Origin: Deltaproteobacteria bacterium
Lineage (GTDB): Bacteria; Myxococcota_A; UBA9160; SZUA-336
Direction of reading: 5' to 3'
NCBI GenBank assembly: GCA_019311115.1
Contig: JAFDDB010000005.1
Span: forward strand, 1 to 63,511
DNA length: 63,511 bases
The notes beneath the pieces are model-generated. The model saw nothing but the letters and a program-made list of their open reading frames with translations. It was not told the DNA's origin and made no database searches. Position 1 is the first letter of the stretch; every line of letters begins with the position of its first letter. A program made the position numbers and the translations under genes. Shown here piece after piece: positions 32,999 through 42,825 of the stretch.

Positions 32999-34264
32999 TC
33001 AGAAGCCCATCGAGCGGGACAGCGGCCCCACCACGCTCACCAAGGCGAAGCTCACGCCGCCGACCAGCAGGGCCGCGCAGAGTCCGACCGCGAGCGGCTT
33101 GAGGCCGAGCGTACGCAGGCGCGAGAAGCTGGTGCCGAGCCCGACCGACGCCATGGCGACGATCAGGCAGAGGCTCGCGAGGCGCCCCGTGCCGCTGATT
33201 CCAGCCTTCCACGTCTCGTGCGACAGAACGCCGAACGCGGAGTCGCCCAGGTCTCCGACCGAGCGCACGGCCGTCATCGCCACGAAGCCGAAGACGAAGA
33301 GGGGGACCGCCTGGCTGAAGCGCGGGCGGATCAGCCGGCGCGGACCTTCGGGGTCTCCGCGGTGGTACATCACCGCGACCAGCGGGATCACGCCCAACAT
33401 GAACAGGTTCCGGACCAGCTTCGTGACCGTCGCCGTGTCGAGCGCGGCCGGAGCGCCGAACTGCTGCACGTACACGAGGCCGGCGCCGGCGACCTGTGCG
33501 GTGTCGTGGATCGCCGTGCCGAGGAACAGGCCAGCCAGCGTGGGATCGCCGGCGAAGAGCCAGTGCGACAGGAACGGGTAGCCCATCAGCGCGATCAGCC
33601 CGAAGACCGTGATGCAGCCGACGGCGTAGCTCACCTCGTCGTCCTTGGCGCCGATCACGGGGGCGGTGGCGACGATCGCGGTGTTGCCGCAGATGGCGGT
33701 GCCCACGGCGATCAGCGTGCCGAGCCTGCGCGGCAGTCCCAACGCGCGGTTGATCCATGACACCAGCAGCAGCGCCGCGGTGATGCAGCCGATCACGATC
33801 GGGACCGCCACCAGGCCGATCGCGCCCGCGGCTCCCAGGCTCAAGCGGATTCCGAGCAGCGCCACGCCAACGCGCAGGATGCGCTTGAGGCAGAGCTGGA
33901 GTCCCGCCTCGTAGACGGCGGGTAGCCCCAGGCTGTTGCGCACCAGTACGCCGAGCAGGATCGCGACCAGGATGGGAGAGAGGGGCGTGCGCTCGAAGCC
34001 GAGCACGTCTACGCCGATCGCCTCGGCGGCCCAGCCGCTCAGCAGTGCCAGCGCCGCCGCCAGCACCACGCCGGGCATGGTCGTGCCGATCAGCTCGAAG
34101 ACGTGGTTCGCGCGCCGCTGCCACGGGCGCCGGGCGGCCCGCTCGTCCTGGGTCTCGGCCGGGTCGGCCCACTCGGGCACGCCCTCCATGCTGCCGACGA
34201 AGCGGAACAGTTCGGGGTTCTTGTACGGATCTCCCGAACGCGTTCCGACGACGACCTGCGGCAT
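32999..34264 (-). CDS. YeiH/UPF0324-family putative sulfate exporter
   Basis: 421-aa membrane protein with about 10-11 helices. YeiH-type signatures: LLGVLVRNSLGLP, LKRILRVGVALLGIRLSLG, LIAVGTAICGNTAIVATAPVIGAKDDEVSYAVGCITVFGL and FLGTAIHDTAQVAGAG. An unusual soluble N-terminal extension of about 60 residues (KNPELFRFVGSMEG...) precedes the first helix, longer than typical E. coli YeiH. The ATG 34262-34264 has GAGG 8 nt upstream; GTG 34282 is an alternative. Substrate sulfate or sulfonate is family-level annotation, not proven. Confidence 0.85.
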   Translation of the reverse strand: MPQVVVGTRSGDPYKNPELFRFVGSMEGVPEWADPAETQDERAARRPWQRRANHVFELIGTTMPGVVLAAALALLSGWAAEAIGVDVLGFERTPLSPILVAILLGVLVRNSLGLPAVYEAGLQLCLKRILRVGVALLGIRLSLGAAGAIGLVAVPIVIGCITAALLLVSWINRALGLPRRLGTLIAVGTAICGNTAIVATAPVIGAKDDEVSYAVGCITVFGLIALMGYPFLSHWLFAGDPTLAGLFLGTAIHDTAQVAGAGLVYVQQFGAPAALDTATVTKLVRNLFMLGVIPLVAVMYHRGDPEGPRRLIRPRFSQAVPLFVFGFVAMTAVRSVGDLGDSAFGVLSHETWKAGISGTGRLASLCLIVAMASVGLGTSFSRLRTLGLKPLAVGLCAALLVGGVSFALVSVVGPLSRSMGF

Positions 34265-34367
34265 GCTGCGGACCTCGCTCACCCTGCGCGGTGGTGCAGA
34301 CGGGTGAGCGAGTGTATCGCAGCCCGGTGCGCTTGCGGCGCTCCCTCCGGTCTGCGGGATCAGAGGT

Positions 34368-36545
34368 TCAGGAGCTGGTCAGGCGCTTCAGCATCTCGCC
34401 GAGCTCGCCTTCCATCCAGTGTCCGCCGTTCTCCAGGATGTACTGGGCCTCGTCGGCCGGCACCGGGCGGCTGAACAGGTAGCCCTGGATCTCGTCGCAG
34501 CCGCAGCCGGCAAGGAACTCGAGCTGCGCTTCGGTCTCGACGCCCTCGGCCACCACGTTGAGGCTCAACGCATGGGCCATCGAGATGATCGCCCGCGTGA
34601 TCGCCGCGGTGTCGGGATCGGTCGTCACGTCGCGCACGAACGAGCGGTCGATCTTGACCGTGTCCACGGGAAAGCCCTTCAGGTAGCTGAGCGACGAGTA
34701 GCCCGTGCCGAAGTCGTCGAGAGACACGGTGACTCCGATGCCCTTCATGCGCTGGAGCGAGTCCACGGCGACGCCCTGGTTCTCCATCATGGTGCTCTCG
34801 GTGATCTCCACGTCGAGCGACCGCGGGCTCAGCGGCGTCTCGCGCAGCACGCGCACGACGGTGTCGAAGATGGCCTCGGTGCAGAACTGGTGCGCCGACA
34901 TGTTCACCGACATGCGCAGCGCGTTGAACCCCATCTCGCGCCAGTGTTTGGTCTGCTCGCAGGCGGTGCGCAGGACCAGCTCGCCGAGCGGAACGATCAG
35001 GCCCGCTTGCTCGGCCACGGGCAGGAACGCGTTCGGCGGCACCAGTCCCTTCTCGGGGTGTTGCCAGCGCACGAGCGCCTCGAAGCCGGTGATCCGTCCG
35101 CTGGGCAGCTCGACCTTGGGCTGGTAGTGCAGGATGAACTGCTCGTTCTGGAGCGCCGCGCGCAGCTCGCTCTCGAGCTCCAGGTTCTTGCCGGCCAGCT
35201 CGCTCATCGACGGCTTGTAGAACTGGTAGTGGCCGCGCCCCTGTCCCTTTGCGTAGTACATGGCGGCGTCGGCGTTGTGGAGCAGGGTATCGACGTCGTC
35301 GCCGTCGGACGGCGAGACGCTGACTCCGGCACTCGCGGTCACGACGATCTCGGTGCCTTCCACGTCGTACGGGCGTGAGAGCACCTCGAGGATGCGCTCC
35401 GTCACCTGGCCGACCTCGGCCGCATTGCGCACGCTCGAGAGCGAGAGCATGAACTCGTCGCCGCCAAAGCGGGACACGGTCGGACCGGCGTCGTCCGGCA
35501 GCGAACGCGACACGAAGTCGCCCTCGCGGACGCAGTTCGTGAGCCGGTCCGCCACGCTCACCAGCAGGTTGTCGCCTACCGGGTGGCCGAACGTGTCGTT
35601 GATCCGCTTGAAGTGGTCCAGGTCGAGCACGATCACCGCGACGATCGTCTGGTGACGCCGCGCCTGGGCCAGCGAGTAGTCGAGCCGCTCACGGAACAGG
35701 TGGCGATTCCCGAGCCGCGTCAGCGTGTCGTGGTAGGCGAGGAAGCGCGCCTCCGCCTCTGCCCGCTTGCGGTCGGTCACGTCCTGGGCGGTGCCCGAGA
35801 GCTCGTACGGTTGGTTCTGCGCGTCGAAGGCCACCTCGCCTTGCAGGTAGATGAAGCGCGTCTCGCCGTTCGGGAGGTTCACGCGGTGATCGACACCGAA
35901 CTCGCCGATTCCGCCGCCCTGGGCCCGGCGCAGCGCGCGGGACAGCGCGTCGCCGACGGCGCGCTGATCGCTGTCGACGATCCTGTGCAGCAGATCGGAC
36001 GGTCGCACGTCCAGCGAGGGGCGCAGTCCGTAGAGCTGCAGCAGCTCGTCGGATCCCAGGAAGTCACCCGACTGCAGGTCCAGCTCCCAGTTTCCGAGAT
36101 GCGCCGTGCGCTGCGCCTTGGCGAGGCGTTTCTCGCTGGTGCGGAGTCTCTCTACGGCGTCGGCCATGCGCAGCATGTAGCGGACGCGCTGCGACAGGAT
36201 CAGCCAGTTGATCGGTTTCGGGATGAAGTCCGTAGCGCCGGCCTCGTACGCGCGCCGGATCGAGTCGGCGTCGTCCGCCGCCGTCATCATGAGGATTGGA
36301 ATGTTCGGGTCCGCCTCGCGCACGGTCTCGCAGGCGCCGCAGCCGTCCAGGAGCGGCATGTTCACGTCGAGGAGCAGCAGGTCGGGCTGGTACTCCTCCC
36401 ACGCGGCGAGCGCCTGCTCTCCGTTCTCGACTTCCACGACTTCGTGGCCCGTGGCTTCGAGGGCGTCCCGCGCCATGCGGCGCAGAAGCTCCGTATCGTC
36501 GGCGATCAGGATTCGCGGCAGCTGTGGGTTCGAGGACTTGGACAC
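34368..36545 (-). CDS. Response regulator REC-PAS-GGDEF-EAL (c-di-GMP turnover)
   Basis: 725-aa protein. Residues about 10-125 form a receiver (ILIADDTELLRR with DD, phospho-Asp in LLLLDVNMPLLDG, Lys in FIPKPIN). A PAS domain follows at 140-265 (GNWELDLQSGDFLGSDELLQLYG). The GGDEF domain at 275-430 has FGGDEF, so diguanylate cyclase activity is possible. The EAL domain at 440-715 has FEALVRW, DDFGTGYSSLSYL and KIDRSFV, with metal and catalytic residues intact. Both activities may be present. GTG start 36543-36545. Single gene; no cognate kinase next to it. Confidence 0.95.
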   Translation of the reverse strand: MSKSSNPQLPRILIADDTELLRRMARDALEATGHEVVEVENGEQALAAWEEYQPDLLLLDVNMPLLDGCGACETVREADPNIPILMMTAADDADSIRRAYEAGATDFIPKPINWLILSQRVRYMLRMADAVERLRTSEKRLAKAQRTAHLGNWELDLQSGDFLGSDELLQLYGLRPSLDVRPSDLLHRIVDSDQRAVGDALSRALRRAQGGGIGEFGVDHRVNLPNGETRFIYLQGEVAFDAQNQPYELSGTAQDVTDRKRAEAEARFLAYHDTLTRLGNRHLFRERLDYSLAQARRHQTIVAVIVLDLDHFKRINDTFGHPVGDNLLVSVADRLTNCVREGDFVSRSLPDDAGPTVSRFGGDEFMLSLSSVRNAAEVGQVTERILEVLSRPYDVEGTEIVVTASAGVSVSPSDGDDVDTLLHNADAAMYYAKGQGRGHYQFYKPSMSELAGKNLELESELRAALQNEQFILHYQPKVELPSGRITGFEALVRWQHPEKGLVPPNAFLPVAEQAGLIVPLGELVLRTACEQTKHWREMGFNALRMSVNMSAHQFCTEAIFDTVVRVLRETPLSPRSLDVEITESTMMENQGVAVDSLQRMKGIGVTVSLDDFGTGYSSLSYLKGFPVDTVKIDRSFVRDVTTDPDTAAITRAIISMAHALSLNVVAEGVETEAQLEFLAGCGCDEIQGYLFSRPVPADEAQYILENGGHWMEGELGEMLKRLTSS

Positions 36546-36738
36546 GCAGTGATCCCCTCAAGTGACTGCTTCGGGAATCGGTCCCTCTCGACGCCGCCTT
36601 GAGCCGCAACGCGTACAACCGGCGACAGGGGCGACAGGCGGGCCGGGCGCGACGTACGCCGGACAGGGACCGTTGCGCCGCGCCGCCCGGTGGGTGACTC
36701 ATTGGCGCGGGCTTCCGCGGAGGGGCGGAGGGAGGGGC

Positions 36739-39063
36739 ATGACGGACGAACACCAGCCGGCCGCAGCCGGCGAAGCTGCGCGGTCGCTGCCGCGCTACGC
36801 GCCCTATGCGGCCCTCTTCGCGCTGGCGCTCGCGGTGCGTGCGATCTACCTGCTCGAGTGGACGGGCTCGCCACTCTGGGACGTGCTGCTCGGCGACGGC
36901 CAGGGCTACGATGCGTGGGCCCGGTCGATCGCGGGCGGCGACTGGCTCGGGGACGAGGCCTTCTACCAGGCTCCGTTCTACCCCTACCTGGTGGGGATCC
37001 TGTACTCCATCACCGGTCCCTCGCCCGGCGCGCTGCGCGTACTGCAGATCATGCTCGGCTCCGCGGCTTGCGTCGGCATTGTCCTCGTCGGCCGCCGCTT
37101 CTTCTCGGAGCGCGTCGGCTGGTGTGCGGGCGTCGGCCTGGCGCTCTACGCGCCGGCCATCTACTACGAGGGCCTCGTGCAGAAACCCGCCCTCGGCGGC
37201 GCGTTGATGGTGTCGTCGCTGCTGCTGCTCGCAGAGTTCGAAGCGCGTCGGCGCATCGCCTGGATCGCCGGCGCTGGCCTGGTGCTGGCGGCGTATGCGC
37301 TGACGCGCGAGAACGCGCTGCTCCTGCTGCCGGTGGTGGCGGTCTGGCTTGCACTGCGGTTCCCGGACGAGCCCGTCGCGGTGCGTGGCCGCTGGGTGGG
37401 TGCGCTCGTGCTCGGCGCGGCGCTGCTGCTCGCGCCGGTGGGGCTGCGCAACCTGGCGGTGGGGGGTGGCCTGCAGCTGACCACCTCGCAGCTCGGGCCG
37501 AACCTGTACATCGGGAACAGCGAGGCGGCGACGGGCCGTTACGTGCCCCTGCGGCCGGGCCGTGGAAGCTGGCGCTACGAGCGGATCGACGCCACGCAGA
37601 TCGCCGAGGCCGACAGCGGCCGGGCGCTGAGCGCCGGCGAGGTGTCGAGCTACTGGACCGGCCGCGCGCTCGCCTGGATCTCGGCCGAGCCCGGCGCCTG
37701 GCTGGCGTTGATGTTCAGGAAGGGCTGGCTCGTGTGGCGCGCGCCCGAGCTGATCGACACCGACGCGATCGGCATGTACGCGGACCAGTCGTGGCTGCTG
37801 AGCGTGCTCGGCTGGCTGCTGCACTTTGGCGTGATCTTCCCGCTGGCCGCTCTCGGGGTCTGGCTGACGCGCCGCGAGCGCGGCCGGCTCTGGCTGCTCT
37901 GGGCGATCGGACTGGCCATGGCGGTCGGGCCGGTGGTCTTCTTCGTCAACGGTCGGTACCGCTACGCCCTCGTCCCCGTGGCAATCCTGTTCGCGGCGGC
38001 GGGCGCCGTCGAGGGCGTGCGGCTCCTGCGTGGACGCGAGTGGCGCGCCGCGGGAGTCGCCGCGGCGATCGTCGCGCTGGCCGCGGTGGTGTCGAACTGG
38101 CCGATGCGCCTCTACCCCGAGCCGCGCGCGGTCGGGTACTACAGCCTGGGGCTCGCTCTCAAGCAGCACGCTCGCCTCGACGACGCGTTCGACGCGCTGC
38201 AGACCGCCGAGGAGATGTGGCCGACGTCGCCCGACGTGCAGCTGCAGATGGGCACCGTGCTCCTCTCCCTTCAGAAGCCGCTGGACGCGACCCCCCACTT
38301 CGAGCGGAGTCTCGCCCTGTCGCCCGGTCAGGCCGACGCGCGCGTGGGTCTTGGCCTGGCGCTCGGCGCGCGCGACGACTTCAGCGGCTCGATGGCGAAC
38401 TACGCACGCGCGATCGAGATCGACCCGAAACACGGCGACGCGAACAACAATTTCGCGAACGGCCTGGCGCGGCAGCAGCGCTGGGGCGAAGCGATCGAGC
38501 ACTATCGCATTGCGGCCGAGGCGATTCCCGATCGCGCCGAGGTCCACCTGAACCTGGGAAACGCGCTGCTGCAGTCCGGCCAGCCGACCGAGGCGCTGGC
38601 CGCGTACCGTCGCGCACAAGCCGTGAGTCCCGCGTTGCCCACCGCGCGCTATACCGAGGCGCTGGCGCTTGACTCGCTCGGGCGGCGGGGCGCGGCGGCC
38701 CAGATCTTCGCCGACCTGCTGCGGCAGCCCTCGGCGCCGCAGTGGACGTTCTCACCGGACGTCATGTCGCGGCTGGCGGACTACCTGGCCACCTGTCAGG
38801 AGCCCGGGCTGCGCAACCCCGAAGAGGCCCTGAAGCTGGCGGAGACGGCGCGCAGGCTGGACGCGCCCGAGTTCCAGACCATGGTCGCGCGGGCGGCTGC
38901 GCTCGCGGCTGGCGGCGAGTTCGAGGACGCGGTCACGGTTTCCGACGCCGCGCTGCGGCTGTCGGAGGGTGCGGCGGTCCATCCCGACCGCGTCGCGCTC
39001 GCGCGCGAGCGGCGCGAGGCGTACCAGAACGGGCGGGCGGTCTACCAGGAGTGCGCGCCCTAG
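36739..39063 (+). CDS. GT-C membrane glycosyltransferase-like protein with C-terminal TPR repeats
   Basis: 774-aa fusion. The N-terminal half (about 1-470) has 10 or more membrane helices. An early loop GDGQGYDAWARSIAGGDW carries Asp residues in the position of the GT-C catalytic DxD/ExD, followed by FYQAPFYPYLVGILY, as in the ArnT/PMT-like 'glycosyltransferase family 39' group. The C-terminal half has at least six tetratricopeptide units (GYYSLGLALKQHARLDDAFDALQTAEEMWP; VQLQMGTVLLSL; ARVGLGLALGARDDFSGSMANYARAIEIDP). GGAGGGG ribosome-binding site at a good distance from ATG 36739. Envelope glycosylation is inferred; the TPR tail probably recruits partners. Confidence 0.85.
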   Translation: MTDEHQPAAAGEAARSLPRYAPYAALFALALAVRAIYLLEWTGSPLWDVLLGDGQGYDAWARSIAGGDWLGDEAFYQAPFYPYLVGILYSITGPSPGALRVLQIMLGSAACVGIVLVGRRFFSERVGWCAGVGLALYAPAIYYEGLVQKPALGGALMVSSLLLLAEFEARRRIAWIAGAGLVLAAYALTRENALLLLPVVAVWLALRFPDEPVAVRGRWVGALVLGAALLLAPVGLRNLAVGGGLQLTTSQLGPNLYIGNSEAATGRYVPLRPGRGSWRYERIDATQIAEADSGRALSAGEVSSYWTGRALAWISAEPGAWLALMFRKGWLVWRAPELIDTDAIGMYADQSWLLSVLGWLLHFGVIFPLAALGVWLTRRERGRLWLLWAIGLAMAVGPVVFFVNGRYRYALVPVAILFAAAGAVEGVRLLRGREWRAAGVAAAIVALAAVVSNWPMRLYPEPRAVGYYSLGLALKQHARLDDAFDALQTAEEMWPTSPDVQLQMGTVLLSLQKPLDATPHFERSLALSPGQADARVGLGLALGARDDFSGSMANYARAIEIDPKHGDANNNFANGLARQQRWGEAIEHYRIAAEAIPDRAEVHLNLGNALLQSGQPTEALAAYRRAQAVSPALPTARYTEALALDSLGRRGAAAQIFADLLRQPSAPQWTFSPDVMSRLADYLATCQEPGLRNPEEALKLAETARRLDAPEFQTMVARAAALAAGGEFEDAVTVSDAALRLSEGAAVHPDRVALARERREAYQNGRAVYQECAP

Positions 39064-39104
39064 CCAGGTCGCAGCGTCCACGTCTCGGCGCCCAGAAGGG
39101 GGCT

Positions 39105-40514
39105 ATGCTCCCGGAGTTGTCCTCGACCGACCCCGCCCCGAGCCGAGCGCTGCCCCCCGTGACCCGAGCCGCGGAGCCCGCCCGCGTCGAGTGGCGCGTG
39201 CTCGGTGCGTACGCCGCCCCGACGCTGGGGCTGGCGTCCCCGCTCTTCTTCGTCCAGTTCTTCTTCCTCAAGTACGCGACCGACGTGCTGCTGATGGCGC
39301 CCGCGGCGGTGGCCCTGATCTTCGGCTTGAGCCGGCTGTGGGACGCCGTCACCGATCCAGTCGTCGGTGTGTGGAGCGACGCCACGCGCTCGCGCCTCGG
39401 ACGTCGCCGACCCTGGATGCTGGCGGGGACTCCGGTCGTGCTGGTCGGCTTCGTCATGATCTGGGTCGCCCCGCGCGGCCTCGGAGAAGTCGGCCTCGGG
39501 CTCTGGGTCGGCGCTGCGCTGGTCGCGTTCTTCACGGGCTTCACGGCGTGGATCGTCCCGCACATGTCGCTCGGAGCCGAGCTCAGCGACGGCCATCACG
39601 ACCGCAGCCGCATCTTCGGCACGCGCCAGGTCTTCTTCATGCTGGGCATGTTCGTGGCGTTCGGGCTCATCGGCTACGTGACGAACAGCGCCGACCAGCG
39701 CGTGGCCGCCGCGCGCGCCGCGATCATCGTCGCCGTGGTGTGCGCCGGGGTGCTGCTGGTTCCGCCGCTCGTCCTGCGCGAGCGTCCGGAGTACCAGGGA
39801 CGCGGCGCGGAGCGCCCGTTTCGCGCCATCGCCGACGTGTTCCGCAACCCGCACGCCCGCATCGTGCTCTTCGTGCAGTTCATCGACAGCCTGGCTGCCG
39901 GGATCCTGGGCGTGATCGCACCGTACTTTGCCGAGTACGTGTTGAAGCGGCCCGACCTGATCGCCCTGCTTCCCGCGTGCTTCGTCGTCTCGAGCGTCGC
40001 TTCGGTGCCGGTCTGGGTGATGATCTCGCACCGGCTGGGAAAGAAGAACACCTGGCTGCTGTCGATGGTGATGACGGGACTGGCCTTCGGCTCGCAGATT
40101 TTCGTTGGCGAGAACGACGTGCTCCTGGCGTCGCTCATCCTTGTGGCGGCGGGCGTCTCCTTCGGCGCGGGGGGCGTGCTCGGGCCGTCCATCCTGGCCG
40201 ACGTCATCGACTGGGACGAGCTCCAGACCGGGGAGCGAAAGGAGGGCGCCTACTCGGCGGGCTGGGGCTTCTCGTTCAAGGCGGGCGCGGCCGCCATCGT
40301 GGTATTTGCCGGGGCGGTGCTGCAGGCGACGGGCTTCGAACCCAACGTGGACCAGGCGCCGCCTGCGCACATGGCGATCCGCCTGCTCAACTCGGCGCTG
40401 CCGTTCGGGGTGTTCCTGCTCGGCGCGCTGGTGTTCACGCGCTTCCGGTTCGACTCCGCGGAGCACGCGCGCGTTCGCGCCGCGCTTGCGGAGCGTCGCG
40501 AAGACAGGCCTTGA
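39105..40514 (+). CDS. MFS/GPH-family symporter (second copy)
   Basis: 469-aa protein with about 12 helices. GPH hallmarks as in the transporter at 14624: DAVTDPVVGVWSDATRSRLGRRRPWML, AWIVPHMSLGAELS, RSRIFGTRQVFFML, DVIDWDELQTGERKEGAYSAGWGF. The two share the C-terminal motif but differ elsewhere, so they are paralogues rather than a recent duplication. ATG 39105 with AGAAGGGGG upstream, 41 nt after the TPR protein gene. Substrate unknown. Confidence 0.88.
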   Translation: MLPELSSTDPAPSRALPPVTRAAEPARVEWRVLGAYAAPTLGLASPLFFVQFFFLKYATDVLLMAPAAVALIFGLSRLWDAVTDPVVGVWSDATRSRLGRRRPWMLAGTPVVLVGFVMIWVAPRGLGEVGLGLWVGAALVAFFTGFTAWIVPHMSLGAELSDGHHDRSRIFGTRQVFFMLGMFVAFGLIGYVTNSADQRVAAARAAIIVAVVCAGVLLVPPLVLRERPEYQGRGAERPFRAIADVFRNPHARIVLFVQFIDSLAAGILGVIAPYFAEYVLKRPDLIALLPACFVVSSVASVPVWVMISHRLGKKNTWLLSMVMTGLAFGSQIFVGENDVLLASLILVAAGVSFGAGGVLGPSILADVIDWDELQTGERKEGAYSAGWGFSFKAGAAAIVVFAGAVLQATGFEPNVDQAPPAHMAIRLLNSALPFGVFLLGALVFTRFRFDSAEHARVRAALAERREDRP

Positions 40515-40530
40515 AGCTCGCTACCTCGAC

Positions 40531-41607
40531 CTAGAGTCGGTCTCCGACCGCCGCGCAGAAGTCGGTGGTGTGCGACGTCCCGCCCTGGTCGGGCGTCAGC
40601 TGCTTGCCCTCGGCGTAGACCTGCTCGACCGCGGTCTCGATGCGCGCGGACTCCTCGGTGAAGCCCAGGTGCTCGAGCATCATGGCCGCCGACAGGATCG
40701 TGGCGGTCGGGTTGATGATGTTTCGCCCCGCGATGTCGGGAGCCGTGCCGTGCGCCGACTCGAAGTAGGCGTAGTCGTCGCCGTAGCAGCCGCTCGCCGC
40801 CAGGCCCAGTCCGCCCACGATTCCGGCCGCCAGGTCCGACAGGATGTCGCCGTACAGGTTCGGCAGCACGACCACGTCGAGCTCCTGCGTACGGGTGACC
40901 ATGCGCTGCGCGAAGTCGTCGACGATGTACACGTCGAGGTCGATGTCGGGGTACTCGGGAGCCAGCCGCTCCGCGGTCTGGCGGAACAGGCCGTCGCTCA
41001 CCGGCAGCATGTTGTACTTGGACGAGCAGGTCAGGTGTCCGCGCCCGCCCGCCGCCTTGCGCTTGCGCGCCAGCTCGAACGCGAAGCGGATCACCCGCTC
41101 GGAGCCTGCCTCGGTGATCAGCTTGAGCGCGTACTTGCCCGGTCCCAGCTCGCGGAGCGGCCGCCGCGCGGTGCGGCTCTGTAGATCGAGCGAGTCGAGG
41201 TCCGACGAGTCGCCCTCGATGCCCAGGTACAGGTCCTCGAGGTTCTCGCGCACCACCACCAGGTCGATGCCGCGCGGATCCGCCAGTGGGCTCTTGCAGC
41301 CGGGCATCCAGCGCGCGGGGCGCACGTTGGCGTACGTTCCCTTTCCCCAGCGCAGGTACATGAGCGCGGGCGCACTCTTGCCGCTCGTGCTGCCGAACAG
41401 CGTCGTGTCCGCCTCGTCGATGACGCGCCGCGCCTCGTCGGGAAACAGCGAGCCGTGCGCCTCGAGGCCGGCGTCGCCCACCTTGGGCCAGACCCACTCG
41501 ATGTCGAGCGGCAGGCGCGAGAGCAGCTCGAGCGTGGGCCGCATGGCCTCGGGGGCGGCGTCCTCCCCTTCGATGACCGCGACCCGTCGCGTTGCGCCGG
41601 GGGCCAC
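40531..41607 (-). CDS. Isocitrate/isopropylmalate dehydrogenase-family beta-decarboxylating dehydrogenase
   Basis: 358-aa protein. NAD(P)-binding and metal landmarks: VVRENLEDLYLGIEG, LTCSSKYNMLPVSDGLFRQ (KYNML contains the catalytic Lys), VVVLPNLYGDILSDLAAGIVGGLGLAASGCYGDDYAYFESAHGTAPDIAGRNIINPTATILSAAMML. The N-terminal substrate segment (FGSTSGKSAPALMYLRW) differs from canonical IDH, so homoisocitrate, tartrate/malate-like or another 2-hydroxyacid remains possible. GTG start 41605-41607, only 2 nt after the alcohol dehydrogenase stop; the two are clearly an operon. Confidence 0.88.
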   Translation of the reverse strand: MAPGATRRVAVIEGEDAAPEAMRPTLELLSRLPLDIEWVWPKVGDAGLEAHGSLFPDEARRVIDEADTTLFGSTSGKSAPALMYLRWGKGTYANVRPARWMPGCKSPLADPRGIDLVVVRENLEDLYLGIEGDSSDLDSLDLQSRTARRPLRELGPGKYALKLITEAGSERVIRFAFELARKRKAAGGRGHLTCSSKYNMLPVSDGLFRQTAERLAPEYPDIDLDVYIVDDFAQRMVTRTQELDVVVLPNLYGDILSDLAAGIVGGLGLAASGCYGDDYAYFESAHGTAPDIAGRNIINPTATILSAAMMLEHLGFTEESARIETAVEQVYAEGKQLTPDQGGTSHTTDFCAAVGDRL

Positions 41608-41609
41608 GC

Positions 41610-42701
41610 TCAGCTCGTCCCCTCGAACATGATCACCTGCCGCGCGACCTCGCCCGTCTTCAAGGCGTCCATCGCCTGGTTGATCTCCTCGAGCTTGATG
41701 CGCGACGAGATCAGCGCGTCGAGCTCCAGCTTGCCGTTCAGGTAGAACTCGACGAGCCGCGGCATGTCGATGCGGAAGCGGTTCGAGCCCATGGTCGAGC
41801 CCTGGAGCGTCTTCTCGCGCAGCATGTCGATGCCGGGGATCTCGATGTTCTGGCCGAGCGGGATCATGCCGATCACCGTCGCCACGCCGCCCGTGCGCAG
41901 CATCGCCCAGGCCTGTTCGGCGGTCTGTTTCAGGCCGATCGCCTCGAACGCGTAGTGCACTCCCCGCTTTTCGATCTGCTTGACCTGCTCGACCGGGTCG
42001 CCCTCGGATGCGTCGATCACGTCGGTCGCGCCGAAGCGGCGCGCAAGCTCGAGCTTGGACGCGAGCCGGTCGATGGCGATGATGCGTCCCGCACCCGCGA
42101 TCGCCGCGCCGTTGATCGCAGCGAGGCCGACGCCTCCGCAGCCGATCACGGCCACCGTCGTTCCCGGCTCGACCCGGGCGGTGCGGAGTGCCGCACCGGC
42201 TCCGGTCAGGACGCCGCAGCCGATCAGTGCGGCGCGGTCGAGCGGCATGTCTTCGCGGATCTTCACGATCGCGTTCTCGTGTACGAGCATCTTCTCGGCG
42301 AACGAGCTCAAGTTCGCGAACTGCTGCACCGGCTGGCCGTCCAGTGTCAGGCGCGGTGGCTCGTCGGGGCCGCGCTGCGTCACGCGGCCGCCGCAGCGGG
42401 CGGGGTGACCGGACAGGCAGTGCTCGCAGTAGCCGCAGAATACCGACAGGCAGGTGATCACGTGGTCACCGGGCTCCACGTAGTCGACGGCGCTTCCCAC
42501 CCGTTCGACGACGCCCGCGGATTCGTGGCCGAGCACGGCGGGCGCGGCCATAGGGTACGTCCCCTCCACGAAGTGCAGGTCGCTGTGGCAGATGCCCGCG
42601 CAAGCCGTGCGCACGACGACCTCGCGGGGGCCCGGATCGCTGAGCTGGATATCCCCGATCTCGAGTGGCTGGTTCGGTCCCCTGAAAATCGCGGCCTTCA
42701 T
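41610..42701 (-). CDS. Zinc-dependent alcohol dehydrogenase (class III/NDMA-type MDR)
   Basis: 363-aa medium-chain dehydrogenase. Catalytic zinc: Cys in TACAGICHSDLHF, His in GHESAGVVERVG, and a third Cys in ALIGCGVLTGAG. Structural zinc: FCGYCEHCLSGHPARC. The nucleotide loop is AVIGCGGVGLAAI. The run GCGVLTGAGAAL matches class-III/NDMA-type enzymes. ATG 42699-42701 with GGAGG upstream. Followed by the isocitrate-type dehydrogenase; the pair could oxidise an alcohol and then decarboxylate a hydroxyacid, but no substrate is known. Confidence 0.93.
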   Translation of the reverse strand: MKAAIFRGPNQPLEIGDIQLSDPGPREVVVRTACAGICHSDLHFVEGTYPMAAPAVLGHESAGVVERVGSAVDYVEPGDHVITCLSVFCGYCEHCLSGHPARCGGRVTQRGPDEPPRLTLDGQPVQQFANLSSFAEKMLVHENAIVKIREDMPLDRAALIGCGVLTGAGAALRTARVEPGTTVAVIGCGGVGLAAINGAAIAGAGRIIAIDRLASKLELARRFGATDVIDASEGDPVEQVKQIEKRGVHYAFEAIGLKQTAEQAWAMLRTGGVATVIGMIPLGQNIEIPGIDMLREKTLQGSTMGSNRFRIDMPRLVEFYLNGKLELDALISSRIKLEEINQAMDALKTGEVARQVIMFEGTS

Positions 42702-42825
42702 GGCGTTCCCCTCCGAGAGTCCGGCGTGCGGACGTCGAGCCTGAACCGTCGCGGGATCCGTGACAAGCGGGTCCTGCGCGCTTTCACCCTGCCGATCGAC
42801 TACAGTCGGCTCGAGGGGGCGGGGA

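Noticed and set aside
42760..42825. Extended N-terminus for the histidine kinase from a GTG at 42760.
   Set aside because: Adds 22 residues with no structure; the GTG at 42826 has a purine-rich site upstream and starts at the first strand.
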